64,000 bases of DNA from Bacteroidales bacterium (GCA_016290415.1 JAEETP010000003.1:20059-84058); one strand, 5' to 3'; positions 25,785-34,086 are shown, counted from the stretch's first letter. The notes: generated by a model not told the origin, from the sequence alone. Numbers and translations are program-made.

Positions 25785-26891
25785 ATGTTTAAGAAACCGT
25801 GGAAGATGAAGGAGGGGTTCCTCCTTGGGGCCGGGCTGCTGGTTCTGGGCATTGTGCTGCAGATTGTCTGCGGACCGGTGCGCTGGGCCGCCCTGGCATT
25901 TCCGGTAAATATAATTTTGCTGGCTGTGGCGCTGGCGGCAATAGGCGTGATGTATGCGCTGCGGCGCCGCGTCTATCTTTTTGAATGGATGATGCACTAC
26001 GGGGCGGCGGTGCCGGCGCTGGTGTATGCCCTGGGGCTGACCATTGTGATGGGCCTAGTGGCGCAGGGGGAGGCTGCTCCCTCGTCAATGGCCGATTTCC
26101 CGCCCGAGATGATGAGGAATATGCCCGAGGCTATGCGGCAGGCGCTGGAGGCCTCTCAGGCTGCTGGTGCTATGGGCGGTTCCGGTATGGGCGGCGGCTC
26201 GCATGCTATGCCCTGGCTGGGGCAGATGCTCAATTTCTGGCCGTTTGTTTTGGCTTGGGGCTGGATGCTGCTGGTGGTGGGGATGGCCTCGCTTAACCAT
26301 CTGCTGCGCTGGAAGCTGCGCGAGATCCCGTTCCTGCTGAATCACCTGGGCGTGTTTGTGGCCGTTGCTGCGGCCACGCTGGGTGCGCCCGACAAGCAGG
26401 ATGTGCTTATCCAGGCTTTCCGCGATATCCCCGAGAACCGGGCGGTGCGCGAAGACGGGTCTATGCTGCAGATGGATTTGTCCATCGAACTGCATAAATT
26501 CATTATGGAGACTTATCCGGACGGGTCGCCCAAGCGGTTTGCGTCGGATATCACAGTGTCGCGCCGCGACGGATCGTCCGTTTCCGGCACCGTGGACGTC
26601 AACAAACCGATGAAGGTGGACGGCTGGAAGATTTATCAATACGACTATGACTCCCAGGCGGGTGCCGAGAGCCTGTACAGCACTTTCGAGCTGGTGCGCG
26701 ACCCTTGGCTGCCGGCGGTCTATGCGGGTATCTTTATGATGATTGCCGGCGCGCTGTGCCTGATGCTGTTTATGGCGCCCAAGCCGGCTGTCGCCGCGGC
26801 GGGCGGTGCATCCGCCGGCGCTGGCTCCAGTTCTTCCGCAGCTGCCCGGTCTTCAAAGTCGGCTAGAAACAATAGGAGGGAGACGCTATGA
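25785..26891 (+). CDS. Cytochrome c biogenesis protein, ResB-like
   Basis: A 368-residue membrane protein with about four helices in the first half (residues 12-30, 36-56, 70-92, 150-172), a periplasmic segment carrying SGTVDVNKPMKVDGWKIYQYDYD, and a final helix (WLPAVYAGIFMMIAGALCLM) before an Ala/Ser-rich cytoplasmic tail. The VNKP...GWKIYQ block and the RDPWLP-helix are recognisable from ResB/Ccs1 proteins, which deliver haem in system II cytochrome c assembly. A Gly/Met-rich insertion (about 120-145) is unusual. Its stop overlaps the CcsA start as ATGA, so the pair is translationally coupled. Confidence 0.85.
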   Translation: MFKKPWKMKEGFLLGAGLLVLGIVLQIVCGPVRWAALAFPVNIILLAVALAAIGVMYALRRRVYLFEWMMHYGAAVPALVYALGLTIVMGLVAQGEAAPSSMADFPPEMMRNMPEAMRQALEASQAAGAMGGSGMGGGSHAMPWLGQMLNFWPFVLAWGWMLLVVGMASLNHLLRWKLREIPFLLNHLGVFVAVAAATLGAPDKQDVLIQAFRDIPENRAVREDGSMLQMDLSIELHKFIMETYPDGSPKRFASDITVSRRDGSSVSGTVDVNKPMKVDGWKIYQYDYDSQAGAESLYSTFELVRDPWLPAVYAGIFMMIAGALCLMLFMAPKPAVAAAGGASAGAGSSSSAAARSSKSARNNRRETL

Positions 26892-27766
26892 CCTGGAACT
26901 TGTTCATATGGTTCGCCGCGGTGGCGGTGATTCTGTGGGTGCTTGGGGCGGTTTTTGCCTGGAAAGAGCGCAGGGGGCTGACGCTGGCCTTCACGCTGGC
27001 GGGCATCCTGGTGTTCTTTGCATTTATCCTCGGGATGTGGATTTCGCTGGAGCGGCCGCCGCTGAAAACAATGGGGGAGACCCGGCTGTGGTACTCGTTT
27101 TTCGTGCCTGTGGCCGGCCTGATTGTGTACAGCCGCTGGCGCTACAAGTGGATACTGTCGTTTTCCACCGTGCTGTCGGTCGTATTCATCTGCGTCAATC
27201 TGTTCAAACCAGAGATCCACTCCAAGACCCTGATGCCGGCGCTCCAGAGCCCCTGGTTCGCCCCGCACGTGATAGTCTATATGTTCGCCTACGCCCTGCT
27301 TGGCGCCGCCACCCTGATGGCCATCTACCTGCTGTTCTTCAAGAAGATAGGGAAGGCGGGGAGTGCCAACGGGGGTGCCGCTGAGGCTGATGTTTCAAAG
27401 GGTGCCGAGAGCGCTTCTGAAAATGGGGCGGTCGAGGCAGATTCCTTCGAGGCGGTGCGGCACGAGATGAACATCGCCGACAATCTGGTGTATGTCGGTG
27501 TTGCGTTCCTCACCTTCGGGATGCTGTTCGGGGCGCTCTGGGCCAAAGTGGCGTGGGGCGACTACTGGGGCTGGGACCCCAAGGAGACCTGGGCCGCCAT
27601 CACCTGGCTGGCCTACCTGGTATACATCCACCTGCGCAAAGCCCGTCCACGCGACTGGCAGATGGCCTGCACCGTGCTGCTCATCGCCTTCGTCTGCCTT
27701 CAGATGTGCTGGTGGGGCATCAACTACCTGCCCTCTGCCCGCAGCAACTCCGTGCACACGTACTAG
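26888..27766 (+). CDS. ccsA: Cytochrome c biogenesis protein CcsA (ResC-type, WWD domain)
   Basis: A 292-residue multi-helix protein of the haem-handling CcsA/CcmC superfamily. The WWD signature reads WGDYWGWDPKETWA (about 222-235), and haem-ligand His candidates lie in VIVYMF-flanking APHVIV and IHLRKA. The C-terminus ends WWGINYLPSARSNSVHTY. With the ResB-like partner it forms the system II apparatus that attaches haem to periplasmic CXXCH proteins. An Ala/Glu-rich loop (about 160-190) interrupts two helices and looks lineage-specific. The gene overlaps resB by four bases and ends near a convergent lipoprotein gene. Confidence 0.9.
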   Translation: MTWNLFIWFAAVAVILWVLGAVFAWKERRGLTLAFTLAGILVFFAFILGMWISLERPPLKTMGETRLWYSFFVPVAGLIVYSRWRYKWILSFSTVLSVVFICVNLFKPEIHSKTLMPALQSPWFAPHVIVYMFAYALLGAATLMAIYLLFFKKIGKAGSANGGAAEADVSKGAESASENGAVEADSFEAVRHEMNIADNLVYVGVAFLTFGMLFGALWAKVAWGDYWGWDPKETWAAITWLAYLVYIHLRKARPRDWQMACTVLLIAFVCLQMCWWGINYLPSARSNSVHTY

Positions 27767-27825
27767 GCTGGCAAAAACGTCAATCCCTGTAATATCTTTG
27801 AATAAAAACCTTATCTGCGGGGCCC

Positions 27826-28407
27826 CTACTTGCGGGGGATTTCGAGGGCGGGCCAGCCGTAGTCCTTGTAGAAGTGGACTTGGAGGCCGGTGGCTTTGAC
27901 GAATTCGCCGAGGGCCGACTCGCGCTTCTTTTCGCGTTCGATGTCGTTGGAGTGGGCGGCGGCAAACGCGTCGAACTTATCGCCGAAGATGCGCTGTGCG
28001 CTGGGCATAAAGCTGCTGCCGTCGGTGGTCTGTTCAAACTCCTTCACGGCCCAGTGGCCGTCGGCGTCCTTGCAAACCAGCATCCTGCCGGAATGATTGC
28101 CGCCCGACACCGACTTCAGAGTGTCGGCTTCCTGCACATAATTCATCACCCAGAAATCGCCCAGCACCGCAATGCTGTCGGGATAGCTCTCTTCTGCGCA
28201 GACCCAATTGCAGAACGGGACGCAATAGGCGCCCTGCAGATATTGGGAAGCGATACTGTCCTTCAGAAACATCTCTATAGCAGTCAAATACGACTCCTGA
28301 GCCTGCTCCGGCTCCTGTGCCTGGGCACTTTGGGCCTTCTTGCCGCCCTTGCAGCCGGCAGTCAACAAAATGGCAACCGCCATAAACATCAATGCAATCT
28401 TTTTCAT
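27826..28407 (-). CDS. Hypothetical lipoprotein
   Basis: A 193-residue protein with a lipoprotein signal (MKKIALMFMAVAILLTAGC, lipid Cys at about 19), a charged Ala/Gln/Glu-rich spacer (about 22-40) and a globular domain with three further Cys residues in YCVPFCNWVCAEE. No family is recognised. The mature protein should be periplasmic or on the inner face of the outer membrane. It is a single gene with its own -7 box and is convergent with ccsA. Confidence 0.75.
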   Translation of the reverse strand: MKKIALMFMAVAILLTAGCKGGKKAQSAQAQEPEQAQESYLTAIEMFLKDSIASQYLQGAYCVPFCNWVCAEESYPDSIAVLGDFWVMNYVQEADTLKSVSGGNHSGRMLVCKDADGHWAVKEFEQTTDGSSFMPSAQRIFGDKFDAFAAAHSNDIEREKKRESALGEFVKATGLQVHFYKDYGWPALEIPRK

Positions 28408-28424
28408 AATCGTAAAATTTTTTA

Positions 28425-28432
28425 CAAATATA
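28425..28432 (-). promoter_or_regulatory. -7 box (TATATTTG) for the hypothetical lipoprotein
   Basis: Matches TAnnTTTG, 17 bases upstream of the ATG at 28407. Confidence 0.5.
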
Positions 28433-28484
28433 CTGCAAAATAATACTAGATATGCTAGTGGTGGATCAACTATCTGCCGTGCTC

Positions 28485-28684
28485 CAGATGTCCCAATATT
28501 AGGACAACAGTGTCAAAAGCGGGGTAAACTGCTCCCGTCGTCCCAAAATTAGGGACATCGGCGACATAAACGCATAGAAGTGACTCATGTTTTTGCCGGT
28601 ATAGGTCCACCGCTTGGACCGTCACCCGAATAATACCCCGTTTTTGACGGTATCGGTCCATAGTTTGGACCGTCACCCGAATTA
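28485..28684. repeat. Array of four short palindromes at ~51-base spacing, two in each orientation
   Basis: Units 3 and 4 carry GGTCCA-n5-TGGACC at 28604-28620 and 28655-28671, followed by CGTCACCCGAAT, with a 51-base period. Units 1 and 2 carry GTCCCAATATTAGGAC (28490-28505) and GTCCCAAAATTAGGGAC (28540-28556), 50 bases apart. The spacer element TACCCCGTTTTTGAC at 28634-28648 recurs as its reverse complement, with one change, at 28512-28526, so the left pair is in the opposite orientation. No open frame covers the array. Function unknown. Confidence 0.7.
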
Positions 28685-28736
28685 CTTCCGTAGCTGGTAC
28701 GTGATGATGCAGTGGTTTACCGGCGCCAACTGGCTT

Positions 28737-28998
28737 GAAGCGGTGAAGGGCTTCCGGGGAAGGTGCTTTTCTTAACGCTGCGCGTTTAACCGCTTCAAAG
28801 CTCCTTTTCGCCGCGACGCCTCCTTTTCCAGGCGCCTAACCGGCACCTGGAACGTCGTTGACGGGCTCAATTAGGGTCGTTCGCAATGCTTTGAAATGCC
28901 ACTGGCATTTCACGCCTTGCCCTGCGCCCCTAACCGGAGCTTGTGAAGCTGACGCGCAGCTAAAAAGCACAATATCCCCGGAAGCCCTTTACCGCTTC
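28737..28998. repeat. ~260-base foldback element with long imperfect inverted arms
   Basis: The ends are inverted copies: 28740-28759 (beginning GCGGTGAAGGGCTTCC) and 28976-28995 differ at one position. Further matches continue inward, GCTGCGCGT versus ACGCGCAGC and AAGCTCC (28798-28804) versus GGAGCTT (28936-28942), giving arms of about 65 bases. The interior holds smaller hairpins: CCAGGCGCC with GGCACCTGG around 28829-28850, and GAAATGCCA with TGGCATTTC around 28898-28916. No coding frame is seen. It could be a miniature inverted-repeat element, a structured RNA or a recombination site. Confidence 0.65.
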
Positions 28999-29034
28999 TG
29001 CCTGAAGTTGGCGGTGCGCAAACCCGGGGGAAAC

Positions 29035-29067
29035 AAAAAAGTCGCCGAGAGATTGGCGACTTTTTTT
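29035..29067. terminator. Bidirectional terminator downstream of tRNA-Ala
   Basis: A-run (29035-29040), GTCGCC (29041-29046), loop, GGCGAC (29055-29060), T-run (29061-29067). It lies immediately 3' of the tRNA gene on the - strand and would also end transcription leaving the foldback element. Confidence 0.85.
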
Positions 29068-29068
29068 G

Positions 29069-29141
29069 TGGAGCATAGGGGAGTCGGACCCCTGACCTTT
29101 TGAATGCCATTCAAACGCTCTGCCAACTGAGCTAATGCCCC
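29069..29141 (-). tRNA. tRNA-Ala (anticodon GGC)
   Basis: The 73-base cloverleaf folds fully by eye: acceptor stem GGGGCAT with ATGCTCC, D arm GCTC/GAGC with AGTTGGCA loop, anticodon stem TTTGA/TCAAA with loop ATGGCAT (anticodon GGC), and T arm AGGGG/CCCCT with TCCGACT. The acceptor stem has the G3-U70 wobble that is the alanine identity element. The discriminator is A and the 3' CCA is not encoded. It has its own promoter and terminator. Confidence 0.95.
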
Positions 29142-29403
29142 ATTCCGGTGCAAATGTATGTATTTTCCCCTAAATAACAAGGGACTTCTGCATGAAAGTG
29201 CTCCCACCGGACCGGCAGTGTCAGTACGGGCAATCTCAGAGTGTATTCAAATCGTTGCGACGAATGCGTTTTTCAAATTACTGAATATTAGCTTGTTGTG
29301 GGAGGAGTTCGTCTCAGTCTCGATTTTAAAGTGCCATTGAGATGATAGTCTTTCCCATGGTCTTGGTTATCAGTGGGTTATTTTTGCCTCTCGTCGCAAC
29401 GCT
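29142..29403. other. Intergenic sequence with an 11-base inverted repeat
   Basis: CGTTGCGACGA at 29253-29263 is exactly inverted at 29391-29401, at the border of the 44-base tandem repeat. Apart from the tRNA promoter, no gene or promoter is apparent. Confidence 0.4.
29151..29158 (-). promoter_or_regulatory. -7 box (TACATTTG) for tRNA-Ala
   Basis: Matches TAnnTTTG, nine bases upstream of the mature tRNA 5' end. A CTTG element 19 bases further upstream fits the -33 region. Confidence 0.6.
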
Positions 29404-29550
29404 TTCAAGAAGCCCCTCGAGTAGCTGGACCCGTTCACCATCCCGACTTCAAGAAGCCCCTCGGGTAGCTGGACCCGTTCACCATCCTGCCTTCAAGAAG
29501 CCCCTCGAGTAGCTGGACCCGTTCACCATCTCGACTTCAAGAATCCTCAC
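29404..29550. repeat. 44-base tandem repeat, three full units plus a partial
   Basis: Units begin with TTCAAGAAGCCCCTCG at 29404, 29448 and 29492, with a degenerate fourth start (TTCAAGAATCC) at 29536, so the period is exactly 44. Copies differ at few positions. The length is not a multiple of three, so it does not encode a repetitive protein. Read on the - strand, each unit opens a mini-frame beginning MVNGSSY and including RGFLK. There are no spacers, so it is not a CRISPR array. Confidence 0.8.
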
Positions 29551-29743
29551 AAGAAACCGTGCCCGCCCGTTGGCAGCTGATCCGGCTTGATGAAATCAAA
29601 TAGCCCGTGCTAAATGCCAGGGTTTAGTGATTTGTCGCCCAAAAATTGGGGGTGCCAGCCAAAAATCGAGCAAATTTTGTCAAATACCCCCTGAGTCTAA
29701 GGGGTTGTGGCGAAAAATGTAGTATATTTTCTGGGAAATAATC

Positions 29744-29751
29744 TATATTTG
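29744..29751 (+). promoter_or_regulatory. -7 box (TATATTTG) for glnN
   Basis: Matches TAnnTTTG, 23 bases upstream of ATG 29775. It overlaps a GTG in the same frame at 29751, which therefore cannot be the start. Confidence 0.55.
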
Positions 29752-29774
29752 TGGCGGTTAACTTTAAAAATTCT

Positions 29775-31958
29775 ATGAATTCTGTTAGGCAAAGGGCGCT
29801 GGCTGCGATGGATTCTCGCGAGCCGGTACAGTTCAAGGGGCACGAAGGGAAGATTTCCGATTACTTCGCGTGCAATGTGTTTACCCTGGACAAGATGGAG
29901 AAGTATCTCTCCAAGGATGTGTTCCGCAAGGTCAAGGCGGCCATTGAGGGTGGTACACGCATAGACCGCAGCATTGCAGACCAGGTGGCCGAAGCTATGA
30001 AGATCTGGGCCATAGAGCGCGGCGCAACGCACTACACCCACTGGTTCCAGCCACTGAACGAGCTCACGGCAGAGAAGCACGACGCTTTTCTGGAGCCCGA
30101 TATGAACGGCGGGTCATTTGAGAGTTTCAGCGGCAGCCTGCTGGTTCAGCAGGAGCCCGACGCCAGCAGCTTCCCCAGTGGCGGCCTGCGCAACACTTTT
30201 GAGGCGCGCGGCTACAGCGCCTGGGACCCGAGTTCGCCGGCATTCATAATGGACAAGACGCTGTGTATCCCCAGCATTTTCATATCGTATAACGGCGAGG
30301 CGCTGGATTTCAAGACTCCGTTGCTAAGGTCTATGGCCGCGGTGGACAAAGCCGCTGTGGAGGTCTGCAGCCTCTTTACCAAAGATGTGACCCGCGTGGT
30401 GCCCAACCTGGGCTGGGAGCAGGAATATTTCCTTGTGGATGAAGCTCTCTATGCTTCCCGTCCCGACCTGATGCAGACGGGTCGCACGCTTATGGGCCAC
30501 ACCGCCGCCAAAGATCAGCAGCTGGACGACCATTACTGGGGCGCTATCCCCGAGCGGGTGATGCGCTTTATGGAGGAGTTTGAAGAGGAGGCCTACAAGC
30601 TGGGCGTCCCCATCAAGACCCGTCACAACGAGGCTGCGCCCAACCAGTTTGAGTGCGCCCCCAAATATGAGGAAGTCAACATCGCGGTGGATCACAACCT
30701 GCTGCTTATGAGCGTGATGCGCAAGATTGCGCCCAAGCATCATCTGAAGGTCCTGTTCCACGAGAAGCCCTTTGCCGGCGTGAACGGAAGCGGCAAGCAC
30801 TGCAACTGGAGCCTGGCCACCGACACCGGCGTGAACCTTATGGCGCCGGGCAAGAATCCCAAGAGCAACATCCGCTTCCTGGCCTTTTTTGTGTGCGTGC
30901 TTAAGGCGGCGGCCGACTACGGCTCGCTGATAATGGCCTCCGTGGCCTCGCAGGGCAACAGCCACCGTCTGGGCGGCAACGAGGCGCCGCCGGCCGTGCT
31001 AAGTGTGTTCACCGGCGCCACTATGGACGCGATGCTGGGCTCCATCGAGAAGAGTATGTCCGACAAAATGACGCCCGAGAGCAAAAGCGCCATCAAGCTG
31101 CATATCGGCAAGATTCCCGAGATAATGTTTGACAACACCGACCGCAACCGTACCAGCCCGTTTGCCTTTACCGGCAACCGGTTCGAGTTCCGCGCCCCCG
31201 GCTCCAGCAGCAACTGCGCTATGCCTATGATTGTGCTGAACACGGCTGTGGCTCAGGCGCTTGAGCAATTCAAGGCGGCGGTGGACAAGCTGGAGGCAAA
31301 AGGGGAGAAGAAGGACGTAGCGGTGCTCAAGGTCATCCGCAAGTTTATTATAGAGTCCAAGAAGGCCCGCTTCGAGGGCAACGGCTACAGCCCCGAGTGG
31401 CTGAAGGAGGCTGCCAAGCGCGGTCTGAAGGCCCACACCGTGGCCGCCGAGGCGTTTAAGGAATATCTGACTGACGAGAGTGTGAAGCTATTCACGACCC
31501 ACAAGGTGCTTAACCGGGCCGAGCTGGAGGCTCGCTACGAGATCAAGACCGAGACGCTGCTCAAGAAGATTCAGATAGAGAGCCGCGTGATTGTGGATAT
31601 GGCCAGCAACCACATAATCCCCACCGCCATCAAATATCAGAACTTGCTGATAGATAACGTGCGCGGTATCAAGGAGATATTCCCCGACAAGGTGGACGAG
31701 TACGCCGCCAAAGAGCTGGAGACGCTGGCTAAAATCGCCGCCCTCACCAATAAGATAAATGAGAGCGCGGTGGCTATGACCGACATCCGCCGGCGCCTGA
31801 ACAAGATAGAGTCCATCCCTGAGCGGGCGCTGAAATATGAGCAGGAGGTGAGCCCCAATATGATTTCGCTGCGCAAGAGCATAGACGACCTGGAGATGAT
31901 TGTGGACGACGACTTCTGGCCGCTGGTCAAATACCGCGAGATACTCGCCGCCCTCTAA
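29775..31958 (+). CDS. glnN: Glutamine synthetase type III
   Basis: A 727-residue GSIII enzyme that joins ammonia to glutamate using ATP, forming a large cytoplasmic oligomer. The length is typical of GSIII (about 700-730) and well above type I. Visible catalytic-core blocks include NLGWEQEYFLVDEALY, KTRHNEAAPNQFECAP, NGSGKHCNWSL and FTGNRFEFRAPGSSSNCAMP. The C-terminal ~200 residues are helical. It is the main ammonia-assimilating enzyme in many Bacteroidales, normally controlled by nitrogen supply. The gene is alone, with a -7 box that fixes the start at ATG 29775, and lies just right of the repeat-rich gap. Confidence 0.95.
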   Translation: MNSVRQRALAAMDSREPVQFKGHEGKISDYFACNVFTLDKMEKYLSKDVFRKVKAAIEGGTRIDRSIADQVAEAMKIWAIERGATHYTHWFQPLNELTAEKHDAFLEPDMNGGSFESFSGSLLVQQEPDASSFPSGGLRNTFEARGYSAWDPSSPAFIMDKTLCIPSIFISYNGEALDFKTPLLRSMAAVDKAAVEVCSLFTKDVTRVVPNLGWEQEYFLVDEALYASRPDLMQTGRTLMGHTAAKDQQLDDHYWGAIPERVMRFMEEFEEEAYKLGVPIKTRHNEAAPNQFECAPKYEEVNIAVDHNLLLMSVMRKIAPKHHLKVLFHEKPFAGVNGSGKHCNWSLATDTGVNLMAPGKNPKSNIRFLAFFVCVLKAAADYGSLIMASVASQGNSHRLGGNEAPPAVLSVFTGATMDAMLGSIEKSMSDKMTPESKSAIKLHIGKIPEIMFDNTDRNRTSPFAFTGNRFEFRAPGSSSNCAMPMIVLNTAVAQALEQFKAAVDKLEAKGEKKDVAVLKVIRKFIIESKKARFEGNGYSPEWLKEAAKRGLKAHTVAAEAFKEYLTDESVKLFTTHKVLNRAELEARYEIKTETLLKKIQIESRVIVDMASNHIIPTAIKYQNLLIDNVRGIKEIFPDKVDEYAAKELETLAKIAALTNKINESAVAMTDIRRRLNKIESIPERALKYEQEVSPNMISLRKSIDDLEMIVDDDFWPLVKYREILAAL

Positions 31959-31997
31959 TTTTTGGGGCGCAGAGTTGGGAGTGTATCCAAAGTTTGT

Positions 31998-32005
31998 TAA
32001 ATTTG
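31998..32005 (+). promoter_or_regulatory. -7 box (TAAATTTG) for the HerA-like gene
   Basis: Matches TAnnTTTG, 46 bases upstream of ATG 32052. Confidence 0.45.
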
Positions 32006-32051
32006 AAAGAATTATCCGTTTTAAAACGTTTATAAACATTTACAGACGCAT

Positions 32052-33710
32052 ATGTACACTTCTGACGAACTGATGTATGTTGCCCACAGTGACAACGGTC
32101 CTATCTATATTAATCCCAAGATGCTGAACCGTCACGGTCTGGTGGCGGGCGCCACCGGTACCGGTAAAACGGTGACCCTGCAGGTGCTGGCAGAGACCTT
32201 CTGCCAGGCGGGCGTGCCGTGCTTTATGGCCGATATGAAGGGCGACCTTAGCGGCATCAGCCAGCCGGGCGCCATCTCCAAGTTCATAGAGAAGCGTATG
32301 CCGGAGTTCGGCATAGAGAACCCGCAGTTCCAGGGGTGCCCGACCCGCTTTTTCGACGTGTTCGGCAAGCAGGGCCACACTATGCGCACCACCGTGTCAG
32401 CAATGGGACCTATGCTGCTGGCCCGTATGCTGGAGCTCAACGATGTGCAGAGCGGCGTGCTGAACATAGTGTTCCGCATAGCCGACGATTATAATCTGCT
32501 TCTGATTGATATCAAGGACCTTAGGATGATGCTGGACTTTGTGAGCAAGAACGCATCTGAGTACACCACCACCTACGGCAATATATCCACGGCCTCCATT
32601 GGTGCCATCCAGCGCGCCATCCTGACTCTGGAAGACCAGGGCGCCGACAAATTCTTTGGCGAGCCCGCTTTCAGCGTGGCCGACCTGATGGACACAGAGG
32701 ACGGCAAGGGCATTATGAATGTGCTTGCGGCCGACGAACTGATGATGCGCCCCAAGCTCTATTCTACCTTCCTGTTCTGGCTGCTGACCGAGCTGTACAC
32801 CACGCTCCCCGAGGTCGGCGACCTGGAAAAACCCAAGCTGGTGTTCTTTTTTGACGAGGCGCATATGCTCTTTACCGACACGCCCAAGGCGCTGACAGAC
32901 AAGATAGAGCAGGTGGTCCGCCTGATAAGGTCCAAGGGTGTGGGCGTCTACTTTGTGACTCAGTCTCCCACCGATATTCCCGACAGCGTGCTGGGTCAGC
33001 TGGGTAACCGCGTGCAGCACGCCCTGCGCGCCTACACTCCGCGCGACCAGAAGGCCGTGAAGGTTGCCGCCGAGACATTCCGCGCCAATCCGGCGTTTGA
33101 CACCGCCGAGGCCATCACCAATCTGGAGACTGGCGAGGCGCTGGTCAGCTTTCTGGACGAGAAGGGCGCCCCGAGCGTTGTGGAGCGCGCCAAGATTCTG
33201 TTCCCGCTGAGCAGCATCGGTGCCATAAGCGAGGGACAGCGTCTGGACATCAACAAGAATGCCCCGCAGAAGATTCTGAACTACGACGGCTTCTTCGACC
33301 GCGAGAGTGCATACGAGGTGCTCACCGCTCAGTACGAGGCGGCCGAAAAGGCTGCCGAGAAGGCCGCCAGGGAAGAGGAGAAGGCTCTGGAAAAGGCGCA
33401 GAAAGAGAAAGAAAAGGCTGCCGCCAAGAAGAAATCGTCTGGCAGCGGCATCAAGCGCACCATTTTTGGCACAATGATAGCCGCCGCTGCCACATCGTTT
33501 GCCCGCAGCCTGGCCACCAACGCCGCCAAGAGCATCACCGGTACCAAAAAGTCGACTTCTTCCAGTAAAAAGACCACCGCTTCCAAGAAGACCACGGCAA
33601 AGAAGTCAACATCAAGCGTGGGCACTGCAGTGAAGAAAGCAGCTAAGACCGCCGCCAACACCGCCACTCGCCGGATCACCAACGACATCCTGAAGAGCCT
33701 CCTGAAATAG
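32052..33710 (+). CDS. HerA-like helicase/ATPase (DUF853) with Lys-rich tail
   Basis: A 552-residue P-loop ATPase of the HerA/FtsK superfamily, DUF853 (YjgR) branch. Walker A is GATGTGKT (33-40), Walker B is LVFFFDEAHML (about 272-282), and VYFVTQSPTDIPDSVLGQLGNRVQHAL is the sensor/arginine-finger block. These enzymes are predicted to be hexameric DNA translocases; the physiological role is not known. From about residue 425 to the end the protein is an Ala/Lys-rich coiled segment followed by a Ser/Thr/Lys repeat tail (KKSTSSSKKTTASKK), which looks like a non-specific DNA-binding tail. The gene is followed by a strong terminator. Confidence 0.88.
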   Translation: MYTSDELMYVAHSDNGPIYINPKMLNRHGLVAGATGTGKTVTLQVLAETFCQAGVPCFMADMKGDLSGISQPGAISKFIEKRMPEFGIENPQFQGCPTRFFDVFGKQGHTMRTTVSAMGPMLLARMLELNDVQSGVLNIVFRIADDYNLLLIDIKDLRMMLDFVSKNASEYTTTYGNISTASIGAIQRAILTLEDQGADKFFGEPAFSVADLMDTEDGKGIMNVLAADELMMRPKLYSTFLFWLLTELYTTLPEVGDLEKPKLVFFFDEAHMLFTDTPKALTDKIEQVVRLIRSKGVGVYFVTQSPTDIPDSVLGQLGNRVQHALRAYTPRDQKAVKVAAETFRANPAFDTAEAITNLETGEALVSFLDEKGAPSVVERAKILFPLSSIGAISEGQRLDINKNAPQKILNYDGFFDRESAYEVLTAQYEAAEKAAEKAAREEEKALEKAQKEKEKAAAKKKSSGSGIKRTIFGTMIAAAATSFARSLATNAAKSITGTKKSTSSSKKTTASKKTTAKKSTSSVGTAVKKAAKTAANTATRRITNDILKSLLK

Positions 33711-33725
33711 GATGGATCAAAACAA

Positions 33726-33764
33726 CTTAAAAACGCCAACCTTCTTAAGGCTGGCGTTTTAAGT
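33726..33764. terminator. Bidirectional terminator between the HerA-like gene and rpmE2
   Basis: Arms around AACGCCA (33733-33739) and TGGCGTT (33752-33758), extended by A- and T-rich flanks (CTTAAAA / TTTTAAG), serve the convergent genes on either side. Confidence 0.85.
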
Positions 33765-33794
33765 TATATCTTGTTAGCTAAAGAGTACCAGGGA

Positions 33795-34052
33795 TTATTT
33801 CTTCTGGTCTTTCTTGCCGTAGCGGCTGTAGAATTTATCAACGCGGCCGGCGGTGTCCACGAGTTTCATCTTACCAGTGTAGAACGGGTGAGAGGTGTTG
33901 GAAATCTCGACTTTGACAACCGGGTACTCAACGCCGTCGACTGTGATAGTCTCTTTGGTGTTGGCACAAGAACGTGTAATGAACACGTGGTCGTTTGACA
34001 TATCCTTGAAAGCAACAAGACGGTAACTTTCGGGATGGATTCCTTTTTTCAT
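33795..34052 (-). CDS. rpmE2: 50S ribosomal protein L31 type B
   Basis: An 85-residue L31 of the type B form. The sequence MKKGIHPESYRLVAFKDMSND and the block ISNTSHPFYTGKMKLVDTAGRVDKF are diagnostic. The type A zinc-binding CXXC is absent, as expected for the zinc-independent paralogue used in most Bacteroidota. It is a component of the large ribosomal subunit at the subunit interface. The gene is single, with a perfect -7 box divergent from the phosphosugar mutase promoter. Confidence 0.95.
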   Translation of the reverse strand: MKKGIHPESYRLVAFKDMSNDHVFITRSCANTKETITVDGVEYPVVKVEISNTSHPFYTGKMKLVDTAGRVDKFYSRYGKKDQKK

Positions 34053-34078
34053 TTTCGTAAGGTTTTGTTTTGGGAGCG

Positions 34079-34086
34079 CAAATGTA
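34079..34086 (-). promoter_or_regulatory. -7 box (TACATTTG) for rpmE2
   Basis: Matches TAnnTTTG, 26 bases upstream of the rpmE2 ATG. Confidence 0.55.

Noticed and set aside
28737-28998. Integron attC site or cassette array
   Set aside because: GTTTAAC, GCCTAAC and nearby hairpins resemble attC core sites, but no matching GTTRRRY partner is placed correctly, there are no gene cassettes and no integrase is in the window.
29404-29550. CRISPR array
   Set aside because: Units are directly adjacent with no variable spacers, and there are no cas genes nearby.
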